The translations under genes were made by a program, and so were the position numbers. Below are positions 16,599 through 25,639 of a DNA stretch of 64,000 bases, piece after piece. The notes under the pieces are model-generated. The model was given only the letters and a program-made list of their open reading frames with translations. It was not told the DNA's origin and did no database searches. This stretch comes from Streptomyces sp. DSM 110735 (GTDB lineage: Bacteria; Actinomycetota; Actinomycetes; Streptomycetales; Streptomycetaceae): positions 1-64,000 of the forward strand of contig NZ_JACYHF010000011.1 of the NCBI RefSeq assembly GCF_016482685.1. The letters are read 5' to 3'. The stretch's first letter is position 1; every line of letters starts with the position of its first letter.

Positions 16599-17381
16599 CT
16601 ACAGCGGTGTTACGTACGCGCCGGAGATTCCTCCGTCCACCAGGAAGTCGGTGGCGTTGACGAAGGAGGAGTCGTCGCTGGCCAGGAAGGCGACGGCGGC
16701 GGCGATCTCGTCGGCCTCGGCGAAGCGACCGAGCGGGATGTGGACGAGGCGGCGGGCGGCGCGCTCGGGGTCCTTGGCGAACAGTTCTTGCAGGAGTGGG
16801 GTGTTGACGGGTCCGGGGCACAGGGCGTTGACCCGGATGCCCTCGCGGGCGAACTGCACGCCGAGTTCGCGGGACATGGCGAGGACGCCGCCCTTGGAGG
16901 CGGTGTAGGAGATCTGGGAGGTGGCCGCGCCCATGCGGGCGACGAAGGAGGCGGTGTTGATGATGGAGCCCTTGCCCTGGCGGCGCATGTAGGGGATCGC
17001 GGCCTTGCAGCACAGGTAGACGGAGGTGAGGTTGACCTCCTGGACCCGCTTCCACGCCTCAAGCCCGGTGTCGAGGATGGAGTCGTCGTCGGGCGGTGAG
17101 ATACCGGCGTTGTTGAAGGCGATGTCGACGCTGCCGTAGGTGTCGAAGGCGGCCTGGAACAGCGCCTCGACCTGCTCCGGATCGGTGACGTCGGTCTTGA
17201 CGAAGAGTCCGCGGGTTTCCTCGGCGGCGGCTTTTCCGGCGGTCTCGTCGATGTCGGCGCAGACGACGTGCGCGCCCTCGGCGGCCAGTCGGCGCGCGGT
17301 GGCGAGGCCGATGCCGCTTCCGGCTCCGGTGACGACGGCGGTGCGGCCGATCAGGCGGCGGCAGACAGGGTTCTCGGTCAC
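16599..17381 (-). CDS. Short-chain dehydrogenase/reductase
   Basis: The 260-residue classical SDR has the cofactor motif TGAGSGIG (18-25), NNAG (90-93) and the catalytic set Ser145, Tyr159-x3-Lys163 (YTASK). Asp in the CADID segment after beta-2 suggests NAD preference. Its ATG overlaps the aldehyde dehydrogenase stop (ATGA), so the two are coupled. In this locus it probably oxidises an alcohol or amino-alcohol intermediate. It could be a generic 3-oxoacyl reductase. Confidence 0.9.
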   Translation of the reverse strand: MTENPVCRRLIGRTAVVTGAGSGIGLATARRLAAEGAHVVCADIDETAGKAAAEETRGLFVKTDVTDPEQVEALFQAAFDTYGSVDIAFNNAGISPPDDDSILDTGLEAWKRVQEVNLTSVYLCCKAAIPYMRRQGKGSIINTASFVARMGAATSQISYTASKGGVLAMSRELGVQFAREGIRVNALCPGPVNTPLLQELFAKDPERAARRLVHIPLGRFAEADEIAAAVAFLASDDSSFVNATDFLVDGGISGAYVTPL

Positions 17382-18751
17382 TGTGCGGGGCCCTCCGTGC
17401 TGATGAAGACGTTCTTGGTCTCGGTGAAGGCGGTCAGGGCGTCGGGACCGAGTTCGCGGCCGAGTCCGGACTGCTTGAAGCCGCCGAACGGGGTCCAGTA
17501 GCGGACGCTGGAGTGGGAGTTGACGGACAGGTTGCCCGCGCGGACGGACTGGGTGACGCGCAGGGCGCGGCCGAGGTCGCGGGTCCAGACGGACCCGGAG
17601 AGCCCGTAGGGGGTGTCGTTGGCGAGCCGGATCGCGTCCCGCTCGTCGGTGAAGGGCAGCAGGACGGCGACGGGTCCGAAGATCTCCTCGCGGGCGGCGG
17701 GGCTGTCGGGGGTCGTGTCGGTGAGGACGGTCGGCGGGAACCAGAAGCCGGGTCCTTCGGGCGCGGTGCCGCGCAGGGCGGGGGCGTCGCCCGGGACGTA
17801 GGAGCGGACGCGGTCGAGCTGGGCGCGGGAGATCAGCGGTCCCATCTGCGTCTTCTCGTCGGCGGGGTCGCCCACGACGACGGCGGCGAGCGCGTCGGCG
17901 AGGAAGGCGCGCGCTTCCTCGTAGATCTCCTCCTGGACCAGGACGCGGGTGCGGGCGCAGCAGTCCTGGCCGGAGTTGTCGAGGAAGGAGAAGGGGTCGA
18001 GGGCGGTCTTGAGGTCGGCGTCGGCGAAGACGACGTTGGGGCTCTTGCCGCCGAGTTCCAGGGTGACCGGCTTGACCTGCCGGGCGCAGCGCTCCATGAC
18101 CTCGCGGCCGGTGCGGGTGGAGCCGGTGAACACGATCTTGGCGACGCCGGGGTGCTCGACGAGGGCGCGTCCTGCGGTGTGGCCGTAGCCCGGCAGCACC
18201 TGGAAAAGGTGCTCGGGCAGGCCCGCCTCCAGGGCGAGTTCGGCCAGCCGGAGCGCGGTGAGCGGGGTGGCTTCGGCGGGCTTGAGGACGACGGCGTTGC
18301 CCGCGGCGAGCGCGGGGAAGGAGCCCCAGGCGGCGATGGGCATGGGGAAGTTCCAGGGGGCGATGACGCCGACCACGCCGAGGGGTTCGTGGAAGGTGAT
18401 GTCCCAGCCGCCGGGCACGGGGATCTGCTTGCCGAGGAGCCGTTCGATGCCACCGGCCGCGTAGAGGAGGAGGTCGCGGGCGTTGCCGGCCTCCCAGCGG
18501 GCGTTGCCGATCGTATGCCCGGCCTCGCGGACCTCCAGGCGGGCCAGCTCCTCGGTGTGGGCGTCGACGGCATCGGCGAAGCGGCGCAGCAGCCGGGCGC
18601 GGTCGGCGGGGGCGAGGGCGGCCCAGGTCTCCTGGGCGCGGGCGGCGCGGGTGACGGCGGCGGCCACGTCGTCCGCGCTCGCGGCGGGGACGGTGGCGAG
18701 GAGTTCCTCCGTGGCGGGGTTGACCACCTGGAGTTCTTGCGGGTCCGTCAA
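17378..18751 (-). CDS. Aldehyde dehydrogenase family protein
   Basis: The 457-residue NAD(P)-dependent aldehyde dehydrogenase has APWNFP (131-136), the cofactor motif FTGSTRTG (208-215), general base Glu232 (ELGGKSP) and nucleophile Cys264 (GQDCCARTR). The C-terminal end has EIFGPV and NDTPYGLSGSVW. A TTG at 18751 is chosen as start: it follows AAAGG by eight bases and gives the family-typical start TDPQELQVVNPATEE. Longer in-frame starts read into the upstream repeat array. Downstream of glnA4, it probably oxidises aldehydes from amine breakdown. Confidence 0.92.
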   Translation of the reverse strand: MTDPQELQVVNPATEELLATVPAASADDVAAAVTRAARAQETWAALAPADRARLLRRFADAVDAHTEELARLEVREAGHTIGNARWEAGNARDLLLYAAGGIERLLGKQIPVPGGWDITFHEPLGVVGVIAPWNFPMPIAAWGSFPALAAGNAVVLKPAEATPLTALRLAELALEAGLPEHLFQVLPGYGHTAGRALVEHPGVAKIVFTGSTRTGREVMERCARQVKPVTLELGGKSPNVVFADADLKTALDPFSFLDNSGQDCCARTRVLVQEEIYEEARAFLADALAAVVVGDPADEKTQMGPLISRAQLDRVRSYVPGDAPALRGTAPEGPGFWFPPTVLTDTTPDSPAAREEIFGPVAVLLPFTDERDAIRLANDTPYGLSGSVWTRDLGRALRVTQSVRAGNLSVNSHSSVRYWTPFGGFKQSGLGRELGPDALTAFTETKNVFISTEGPAQ

Positions 18752-18770
18752 GGGGTGACCTTTCGGGGAG

Positions 18771-19053
18771 GGCGGTTCACGGGGGGTGGGGCGGGGAGGG
18801 GGGTTCACAGGGGTTCGGCGGGCGGGGCGGTTCACAGATGCCGGGTGGGCGGGGGCGTTCACAGGCGCCGAGTGGGCGGGGGCTGTTCACAGGCGCCGAG
18901 TGGGCGGGGGCTGTTCACAGACGCCGGGTGGGCGAGGCGGTTCACAGGCGCCGAGTGGGTGCGGCCGTTCACAGGCGCCTGGCGGCGGGGGCGGTTCACA
19001 CGCCCCCAGCGCACGGAGCGGTTCACACGCGCCGAGCGCGCGGAACAGTTCAC
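18771..19053. repeat. Tandem 27-28 bp array of GTTCAC units
   Basis: Eleven GTTCAC cores occur at 18775, 18803, 18830, 18857, 18885, 18913, 18940, 18967, 18994, 19021 and 19048, so spacing is 27 or 28 throughout. The consensus unit is about GCGGTTCACAGGCGCC then GAGTGGGCGGG. Copies differ by substitutions, mostly outside the core. It occupies nearly all the 354-bp gap between glnA4 and the aldehyde dehydrogenase gene. Read as protein on the minus strand it gives a 9-residue repeat with a Val-Asn core, but no start or ribosome site supports translation. Confidence 0.9.
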
Positions 19054-19094
19054 AAGCCCCGCCCCGCGTGAACCGGCCACCACCCCCGCTGCCC

Positions 19095-19109
19095 GTGAAC
19101 CCGGTTCAC
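19095..19109. promoter_or_regulatory. Perfect palindrome GTGAAC-CCG-GTTCAC
   Basis: The two half-sites are the same hexamer as the adjacent array core, here in inverted orientation with a 3-bp centre. A further GTGAACCGG half-site lies at about 19068. The palindrome overlaps the last codons and stop of glnA4. It could be an operator for a dimeric regulator, or a weak hairpin at the transcript end. Confidence 0.5.
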
Positions 19110-20467
19110 AGCCGTTCGAAGGATCGCCGCAGCTCCCAGTCCGTCACCGCCGCGTCGAACGCGGCCAGTTCCACCCGCGCCATGTTCAGGTAGTGCGCGA
19201 CGACCTCCTCCCCGAACGCCTCCTTCGCCAGCGGGCTCGCCGCCCACACGTCGGCGGCTTCGCGCAGGGTCGCGGGGACGTGGTCGTACTCGGCGGCGTA
19301 GGCGTTGCCCGCGCACGGCTCGGGCAGTTCGAGCCCCTGCTCGATGCCGTAGAGCCCGGCCGCGACGAGCCCGGCGACCGCGAGGTAGGGGTTGACGTCG
19401 CCGCCCGGCAGCCGGTTCTCGAAGCGGAGCGAGCGCCCGTGCCCGACCACCCGCAGCGCGCAGGTCCGGTTGTCGTGCCCCCACGCGACGGCGGTGGGCG
19501 CGAAGGAGCCGGGCTGGAAGCGCTTGTACGAGTTGATGTTGGGCGCGTAGAGCAGGGAGAAGTCCCGCAGCGCGGCGAGCTGTCCCGCGAGGAAGTGCCG
19601 CATCACGTCGGACATGCCGCCGTCGGACCCGGCCATCGCGTTGCCGCCGGAGGCGTCCGCCAGCGAGAGGTGGATGTGGCAGGAGTTGCCCTCGCGTTCG
19701 TTGAACTTCGCCATGAACGTCAGGGACACCCCCTCCTGCGCGGCGATCTCCTTCGCGCCGGTCTTGTACAGCGCGTGCTGGTCGCAGGTGACCAGCGCCT
19801 CGTCGTAGCGGAAGGCGATCTCGTGCTGCCCGGGGTTGCACTCGCCCTTGGCGGACTCGACGGTGAGCCCGGCGCCCGCCATGTCGTTGCGCAGGCGGCG
19901 CAGCAGGGGCTCGACGCGGCCGGTGCCGAGGATGGAGTAGTCGACGTTGTACTGGTTGACCGGGGTGAGGTCCCGGTAGTTCGCGTCCCAGGCGCGCTCG
20001 TAGCTGTCCTTGAAGACGATGAACTCCAGCTCGGTGCCGACCTGGGCGGTGTAGCCGAGCGCGGCGAGCCGGTCGAGCTGGCGGCGCAGGATCTGGCGCG
20101 GGGCGGCGGTGACCGGGGAGCCGTCCTCCCAGGCGAGGTCGGCCAGCAGGAACGCGGTGCCGGGGTGCCAGGGCAGACGGCGCAGGGTGGCGGGGTCGGG
20201 GCGCATGGCGAAGTCGCCGTAGCCGCGGTCCCAGGAGGACATGGCGTAGCCGTCGACGGTGTTCATCTCGGTGTCGACGGCGAGGAGGTAGTTGCAGCCC
20301 TCGGTGCCGTGACCGAGGACCTCGTCGAGGAAGAAGCGCGCGGCGAACCGCTTGCCCTGGAGCCGCCCTTGCATGTCGGGGAAGGCGAGGACGACGGTGT
20401 CGATCTCGCCGCCGGCGACGAGCGCCCGCAGTTCCTCGACGGTCAGCGGGGGTGTGCGGTCTGCCAC
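19106..20467 (-). CDS. glnA4: GlnA4-like gamma-glutamylamine synthetase
   Basis: The 453-residue glutamine synthetase-family enzyme has metal/substrate motifs VGTELEFIVF (about 140), ESAKGECNPGQHE (about 210), GNSCHIHLS (about 265), the ATP/Arg region CALRVVGHGRSLRFENR and PGGDVNPYLA. It lacks the adenylylation-site tail and resembles the GlnA2/3/4 group. S. coelicolor GlnA4 was reported to glutamylate ethanolamine. The GTG at 20467 has an ideal AAGGAGG site eight bases upstream. The downstream aldehyde dehydrogenase and the divergent regulator and hydrolase fit a gamma-glutamylated amine pathway. Confidence 0.9.
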   Translation of the reverse strand: MADRTPPLTVEELRALVAGGEIDTVVLAFPDMQGRLQGKRFAARFFLDEVLGHGTEGCNYLLAVDTEMNTVDGYAMSSWDRGYGDFAMRPDPATLRRLPWHPGTAFLLADLAWEDGSPVTAAPRQILRRQLDRLAALGYTAQVGTELEFIVFKDSYERAWDANYRDLTPVNQYNVDYSILGTGRVEPLLRRLRNDMAGAGLTVESAKGECNPGQHEIAFRYDEALVTCDQHALYKTGAKEIAAQEGVSLTFMAKFNEREGNSCHIHLSLADASGGNAMAGSDGGMSDVMRHFLAGQLAALRDFSLLYAPNINSYKRFQPGSFAPTAVAWGHDNRTCALRVVGHGRSLRFENRLPGGDVNPYLAVAGLVAAGLYGIEQGLELPEPCAGNAYAAEYDHVPATLREAADVWAASPLAKEAFGEEVVAHYLNMARVELAAFDAAVTDWELRRSFERL

Positions 20468-20563
20468 CAGAAAAGCCTCCTTAGGCTCCTTCACGCGGTG
20501 CGGCCGGTCCGGTGGCCATAAGGTATTGCCGGAGACCATTGCTTGGGAAGGGGGCGCGGCCGG

Positions 20564-21406
20564 ATGCCGCGGGACACCGACATACGGGACACCCACGTAC
20601 AGGAGACTGACGTACGGGAGAGTCACGTACGAGACACTCCCGTACGGGACACTCACGTACCGGAGACGCACGCGCCGGAAGCCGGCGCACGCGAGCCCGC
20701 CGACCGCCTCGGCGCCGTGCTGCGCCCCGTCCGCGCGGGCAACGGCTTCGAGGAGGCACTGGAGCAGATCCTCCAGGTGGTCCGCCTCGGACTGGTGCCC
20801 GGCGGCGAACGGCTGCCCGCGGAGCGGGAGTTGGCCGAACGTCTCGGCATCAGCCGGGTCACCCTGCGCGAGGTCCTCAAGGTGCTGCACGACCAGGGTC
20901 TGGTCGAGTCGCGGCGCGGCAGGTACGGCGGCACGTTCGTACGACCCCGTCCGGACGCGGGCGGCGAGGACGAGCTGCGGCGGCGGGTCACCGAGGTCGA
21001 CATCGAGGACGTGCTCCGCTTCCGCGAGGTGCTGGAGACCGGCGCGGCAGGACTGTGCGCGGCGCACGGGCTCACGGAGGACGGCGCGTCCCGGCTGCGG
21101 CGGGCACTGGAGCGCACCCACGACGCCCCCCTCGCCGACTACCGTCGCCTGGACACCCTGCTGCACCTGACCCTCGCCGAGCTGTGCGGCTCGCCCTCAC
21201 TGGCGGCGCAGTACGCGTCGGTGCGCGCGAGCGTCAACGAACTCCTCGACTGCATCCCCCTGTTGGTGCGCAACCTGGAGCACTCCCAGCGCCAGCACAC
21301 CGCGCTGGTGGAAGCGGTGCTCACCGGCGACGCGGAGGCGGCCCGGGAGATCGCGCGCGAGCACTGCGCGGGCACGGCGGCACTCCTGCGGGGCTTCCTG
21401 GCGTGA
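20564..21406 (+). CDS. FadR-type GntR transcriptional regulator
   Basis: The 280-residue regulator has a winged-helix GntR domain (about 55-125: LVPGGERLPAERELAERLG, then SRVTLREVLKVL) and an FCD all-helical ligand domain (about 140-275; FREVLETGAAGL, HTALVEAVLTGD). Before the DNA-binding domain is an unusual tail of eight pentapeptide repeats (consensus RDTHV, residues 3-42). It starts at ATG 20564 after AAGGGGG. It is transcribed away from glnA4 with a 96-bp shared promoter region, so it probably controls that gene and itself. Confidence 0.9.
   Translation: MPRDTDIRDTHVQETDVRESHVRDTPVRDTHVPETHAPEAGAREPADRLGAVLRPVRAGNGFEEALEQILQVVRLGLVPGGERLPAERELAERLGISRVTLREVLKVLHDQGLVESRRGRYGGTFVRPRPDAGGEDELRRRVTEVDIEDVLRFREVLETGAAGLCAAHGLTEDGASRLRRALERTHDAPLADYRRLDTLLHLTLAELCGSPSLAAQYASVRASVNELLDCIPLLVRNLEHSQRQHTALVEAVLTGDAEAAREIAREHCAGTAALLRGFLA
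20570..20689 (+). repeat. 15-bp tandem repeat encoding RDTHV pentads
   Basis: Eight 15-bp units run in frame from codon 3 of the GntR gene; the first six share CGGGACAC-like starts and CGTA-like ends. The unit boundary repeatedly makes CGTACGGGA. The last two units are degenerate. The array lies within 110 bp of the glnA4 start, so it could double as regulator binding DNA. Confidence 0.85.
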
Positions 21407-21417
21407 GCCGGATTCTG

Positions 21418-21441
21418 CAAAGGTAGGCACGGAAACCTTTG
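21418..21441. promoter_or_regulatory. Inverted repeat CAAAGGT-N10-ACCTTTG
   Basis: Perfect 7-bp arms (21418-21424 and 21435-21441) lie in the 53-bp gap between the regulator stop and the hydrolase start, ending 18 bases before the GTG. It could be an operator controlling the hydrolase or a weak hairpin. Confidence 0.45.
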
Positions 21442-21459
21442 TACGACGGGAGAAACCGC

Positions 21460-22155
21460 GTGACCGGACAGCCGCCGCTGATCGGCGTGAGCACCTACCT
21501 GGAGGGCGCCGCCCGCTGGGGCGTGTGGGAACTCCCCGCCGCCCTGCTGCCCGCCGCCTACCCCCGCCTCGTCCAGCGCGCCGGAGGCATCGCCGCCCTG
21601 CTCCCGCCGGACGCCCCCGAGCGCGCCGCCGCCGCGGTGGCCCGCCTCGACGGGCTGGTGATCGCGGGCGGCCCGGACGTGGACCCCGCCCGCTACGGCG
21701 CCGAGCGCTCCCCCCGCACCGGACCGCCCGCCCCCGACCGGGACGTCTGGGAACTGGCCCTGATCGAGGCGGCGTTGGAGGCACGCGTACCGCTCCTCGG
21801 CATCTGCCGGGGGATGCAGCTCCTGAACGTCGCCCTGGGCGGCACCCTCGTCCAGCACCTGGACGGTCACGTGGTGGAGACCGGTGTCTTCGGCACGCAC
21901 CCGGTGACCCCGGTCGGGGGCACGCTGTACGCCAAGATCGCCCCGGAGGAGACGGCACACGTGCCGACGTACCACCACCAGTGCGTGGACCGTCTGGGCC
22001 GGGACCTGATCCCCTCCGCCCACGCGGCGGACGGCACGGTGGAGGCGGTCGAACTCCCGGCGACCGAGGGGTGGGTGCTCGGTGTGCAGTGGCACCCCGA
22101 GATGGGCGAGGACGTCCGGGTCATGCGGGCCCTGGTGGACGCGGCAGCCTCCTGA
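21460..22155 (+). CDS. Gamma-glutamyl-gamma-aminobutyrate hydrolase-like class I amidotransferase
   Basis: The 231-residue peptidase C26 protein has nucleophile Cys116 (GICRGMQLLN), His212 and Glu214 (QWHPE). YHHQCVD and GGPDVDPARYG are typical of PuuD-type hydrolases. It should cleave the gamma-glutamyl bond of amine-derived amides, the reverse-side partner of the GlnA4-type ligase. The GTG at 21460 follows GGGAG by seven bases; an upstream TTG at 21439 lies in an inverted repeat. It is co-directional with the GntR gene and probably co-transcribed. Confidence 0.9.
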   Translation: MTGQPPLIGVSTYLEGAARWGVWELPAALLPAAYPRLVQRAGGIAALLPPDAPERAAAAVARLDGLVIAGGPDVDPARYGAERSPRTGPPAPDRDVWELALIEAALEARVPLLGICRGMQLLNVALGGTLVQHLDGHVVETGVFGTHPVTPVGGTLYAKIAPEETAHVPTYHHQCVDRLGRDLIPSAHAADGTVEAVELPATEGWVLGVQWHPEMGEDVRVMRALVDAAAS

Positions 22156-22180
22156 ATCCGGTCCGCCTCGCCCCGCCCCG

Positions 22181-22251
22181 GCCCACCTCAGCGCGCCCCG
22201 CCCCACCTCAGCGCGCCCCGGCCCACCTCAGCGCGCCTCGACCCACCGCGC
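22181..22251. repeat. 20-bp tandem repeat, about 3.5 copies
   Basis: The unit CCCACCTCAGCGCGCCCCG (plus one variable base) occurs three times head to tail, followed by a partial copy (ACCCACCGCGCC). It fills the 108-bp gap between the convergent hydrolase and LysR genes. Confidence 0.9.
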
Positions 22252-22263
22252 CCCCGCCCCCGC

Positions 22264-23169
22264 TCAACTCCGCGTCAGCGCCAGCAGCTCCCGTGCCGGA
22301 CCCGTGGGCCGGTGCCCCACCGGCCACACCGCCCGCAGCTCCCGCCGCAGCGCGAGTCCCGCCACCGGAATCCCCACCAGACGCCGGGTCGCCAGCTCCT
22401 CCCCCACGGCCAGCTCGCTGAGCACCGAGGGACCCGCCCCGCCCACGGCAGCCGCCTTCACCGCCGTGGTGGAGGACAGCTCGATCAGCGGGCGGGCGAG
22501 TCCGCCGAGTGCCGCGTCCAGGACCTGCCGGGTGCCGGAGCCGCGTTCGCGCAGGATGAGCGGGGTGGCGGCGAGTTCCTCGGGGGCGAGCGGGCGGCTG
22601 CGGCGGGCCCAGGGATGGGTGGGCGCGGTGACGACGACCAGGCGGTCCCGGGCGACAACCGCCGAGTCCAGCGCCGTCGGCACGGACAGCCCCTCCACGA
22701 AGCCGAGGTCCGCCTCGCCCGCGAGCAGCAGTTCGGCGACCCGCGCGGAGTTGCCCGCGAGCAGCGAGACCGCCGTACCCGGGCGTCCGGCGTGCAGGGC
22801 GAGCAGCCAGCCGGGCAGGAGGTACTCCGCGATGGTCATGCTGGCCGCCACGCGCAGCCGTGAGTCCCGCCGGTCGCGCAGGGCGCGCGCGCCCGCGTCG
22901 AACGCCTCCGCCGCCTCCACCACCCGTCGCGCCCAGTCAGTGACCAGGGCGCCCGCGTCGGTGAGGCGCGAGCCGCGCGGCGAGCGGTCGACCAGGGCCA
23001 CGCCGAGCTGCCGTTCCATGGACCGCAGCCTGCTGCTGGCGGCGGGCTGGGTGATGCCCAGTTCCCGCGCCGCCGCGCCCAGACTGCCGAGCCGCGCCAC
23101 GGCCAGCAGCAGCTCCAGCGCGCCCAGGTCGGGCACCCGGTGCGCCAGCGGAACCTCGCTCTCACTCAT
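22264..23169 (-). CDS. LysR family transcriptional regulator
   Basis: The 301-residue protein has an N-terminal winged HTH (about 13-75; LELLLAVARLGSLGAAARELG, then TQPAASSRLRSMERQLG) and a LysR substrate-binding domain (about 100-295). It is divergent from the TDT transporter gene with only 70 bp between starts, the standard layout for a LysR activator and its target. By analogy with CysL-like regulators next to TDT genes, it may respond to a sulfur or dicarboxylate signal. That is inference. Confidence 0.92.
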   Translation of the reverse strand: MSESEVPLAHRVPDLGALELLLAVARLGSLGAAARELGITQPAASSRLRSMERQLGVALVDRSPRGSRLTDAGALVTDWARRVVEAAEAFDAGARALRDRRDSRLRVAASMTIAEYLLPGWLLALHAGRPGTAVSLLAGNSARVAELLLAGEADLGFVEGLSVPTALDSAVVARDRLVVVTAPTHPWARRSRPLAPEELAATPLILRERGSGTRQVLDAALGGLARPLIELSSTTAVKAAAVGGAGPSVLSELAVGEELATRRLVGIPVAGLALRRELRAVWPVGHRPTGPARELLALTRS

Positions 23170-23239
23170 AAACCCAGCTTATGTCCTGATAGAGACAAGG
23201 TCCCTGGTCGGACCGGGTACGGGCGGGGAGGCTGAGGTC

Positions 23240-24418
<1,179 letters not shown>

Positions 24419-25066
24419 CCAGGGCGCAGGGCAGTGCGGGGAAGGCTTCGGGTCCGTCGTCGGCGGTGAAGCGGTACGGCTCGTCGGGCAGGACGACCAG
24501 GTCGGGGGCGGTCGCGCACAGCTCGGGCAGCGGGATGCGGGGGTAGCGCTCGGCGTGACCGGCGTAGGCGTTGCGGATGCCGAGGCGGGCCAGGACGTCA
24601 CCGGCGAAGGTGTCGCGGCCGAGGACCATCCAGGGGCGGCGCCAGATCGGTACGACAGCGGTGGCCGGGGTTTCCGGCGCGGGGAGCGCGGTCCAGGCGG
24701 ACTCGGCGTCGTCGAGCCAGCGGGGGCGGGTGCGGGCGCCGCAGACCCTGAGCACGCGGTCCAGTTCGCGGAGAGCCTGCGGGAGGGTGCGCACCTCGGT
24801 GACCAGCACCTCCAGGCCCGCGGCGCGCAGGGCGGCGAGGTCGGGGGCGCGGTTCTCCTCCTCGTTGGCGACGACGAGGTCGGGGGCGAGGGCGGTGATC
24901 CGTGCGAGGTCGGGGTTCTTGGTGCCGCCGATACGGGTGACGGCCAGGTCGGCGGGGTGGGTGCACCAGTCGGTGGCGCCGACGAGGGCGCCCGGCAGGG
25001 TGGTGGCGACCGCCTCCGTGAGGGACGGGACCAGGGAGACCACCCGCGCCGGGGACACCGCCCGCA

Positions 25067-25639
25067 CTAGCGGGACCGGTCCTTGACCGCCTCGATGTGC
25101 TCGGCGACGGCGACGACGATCACCCGGGTGTCCGGCACGGTCGCCCGCCAGCGGTGCCGTACCCCGCCGGTCAGGTAGAGGGTGTCGCCCTTGCCGAGGC
25201 GGTAGGCACGTCCCTCCGCCTCGATCTCCACGGCGCCGTCGGCGACGTACATCAGCTCGTCGTTGCGGTGGCGGAACTCGCGGCCCGCGTCGTGGTCGCC
25301 GGTGAACTCGGAGGCGTGCAGTTGGTGGTGTCCGCGCACCAGGGGGCGCGTGCGCGGCTCGAAGTCGCCGTCCTCGACGTGCTCGGCGCGTACGACGTCG
25401 ACGCTGCACGCGGGGTCGGCGGCGGCGAGGAGTTCGACGGCGGTGGTGCGCAGCGCGTCGGCCAGCTTCTCCAGGGAGGTGCGGCTCGGGCGGGCCCGGT
25501 CGTTCTCCACCTGGCTGAGGAAGGGCACCGACAGGCCGCTGCGCTCCGACACGACCGCGAGGGTGAGTTCGAGGGCGCGGCGACGCCGCCGGACGGCCGC
25601 GCCGACCCGCACGGGCTGTCGCTCTTTGTGGTCGCCCAT
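25067..25639 (-). CDS. XRE-family regulator with C-terminal cupin
   Basis: The 190-residue protein has an HTH_3 domain (about 14-68; LTLAVVSERSGLSVPFLSQVEN) and a cupin_2 domain (about 110-180; HRNDELMYVADGAVEIEAEG, LYLTGGVRHRWRA). Metal-ligand residues His (about 127), Glu and His are visible. HTH-cupin regulators usually sense small metabolites. ATG 25639 is preceded by GGAGGG; an earlier ATG gives an extension with no support. It is coupled to the metal-receptor gene. Confidence 0.9.
   Translation of the reverse strand: MGDHKERQPVRVGAAVRRRRRALELTLAVVSERSGLSVPFLSQVENDRARPSRTSLEKLADALRTTAVELLAAADPACSVDVVRAEHVEDGDFEPRTRPLVRGHHQLHASEFTGDHDAGREFRHRNDELMYVADGAVEIEAEGRAYRLGKGDTLYLTGGVRHRWRATVPDTRVIVVAVAEHIEAVKDRSR

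Noticed and set aside
18752..18862. N-terminal extension of the aldehyde dehydrogenase into the repeat array
   Set aside because: The ribosome site fits TTG 18751, the family start matches there, and the extension is a translation of the repeats.
18771..19053. CRISPR array
   Set aside because: The repeat period is 27-28 bp with no separate unique spacers, only a 6-base invariant core, and no cas genes are present.
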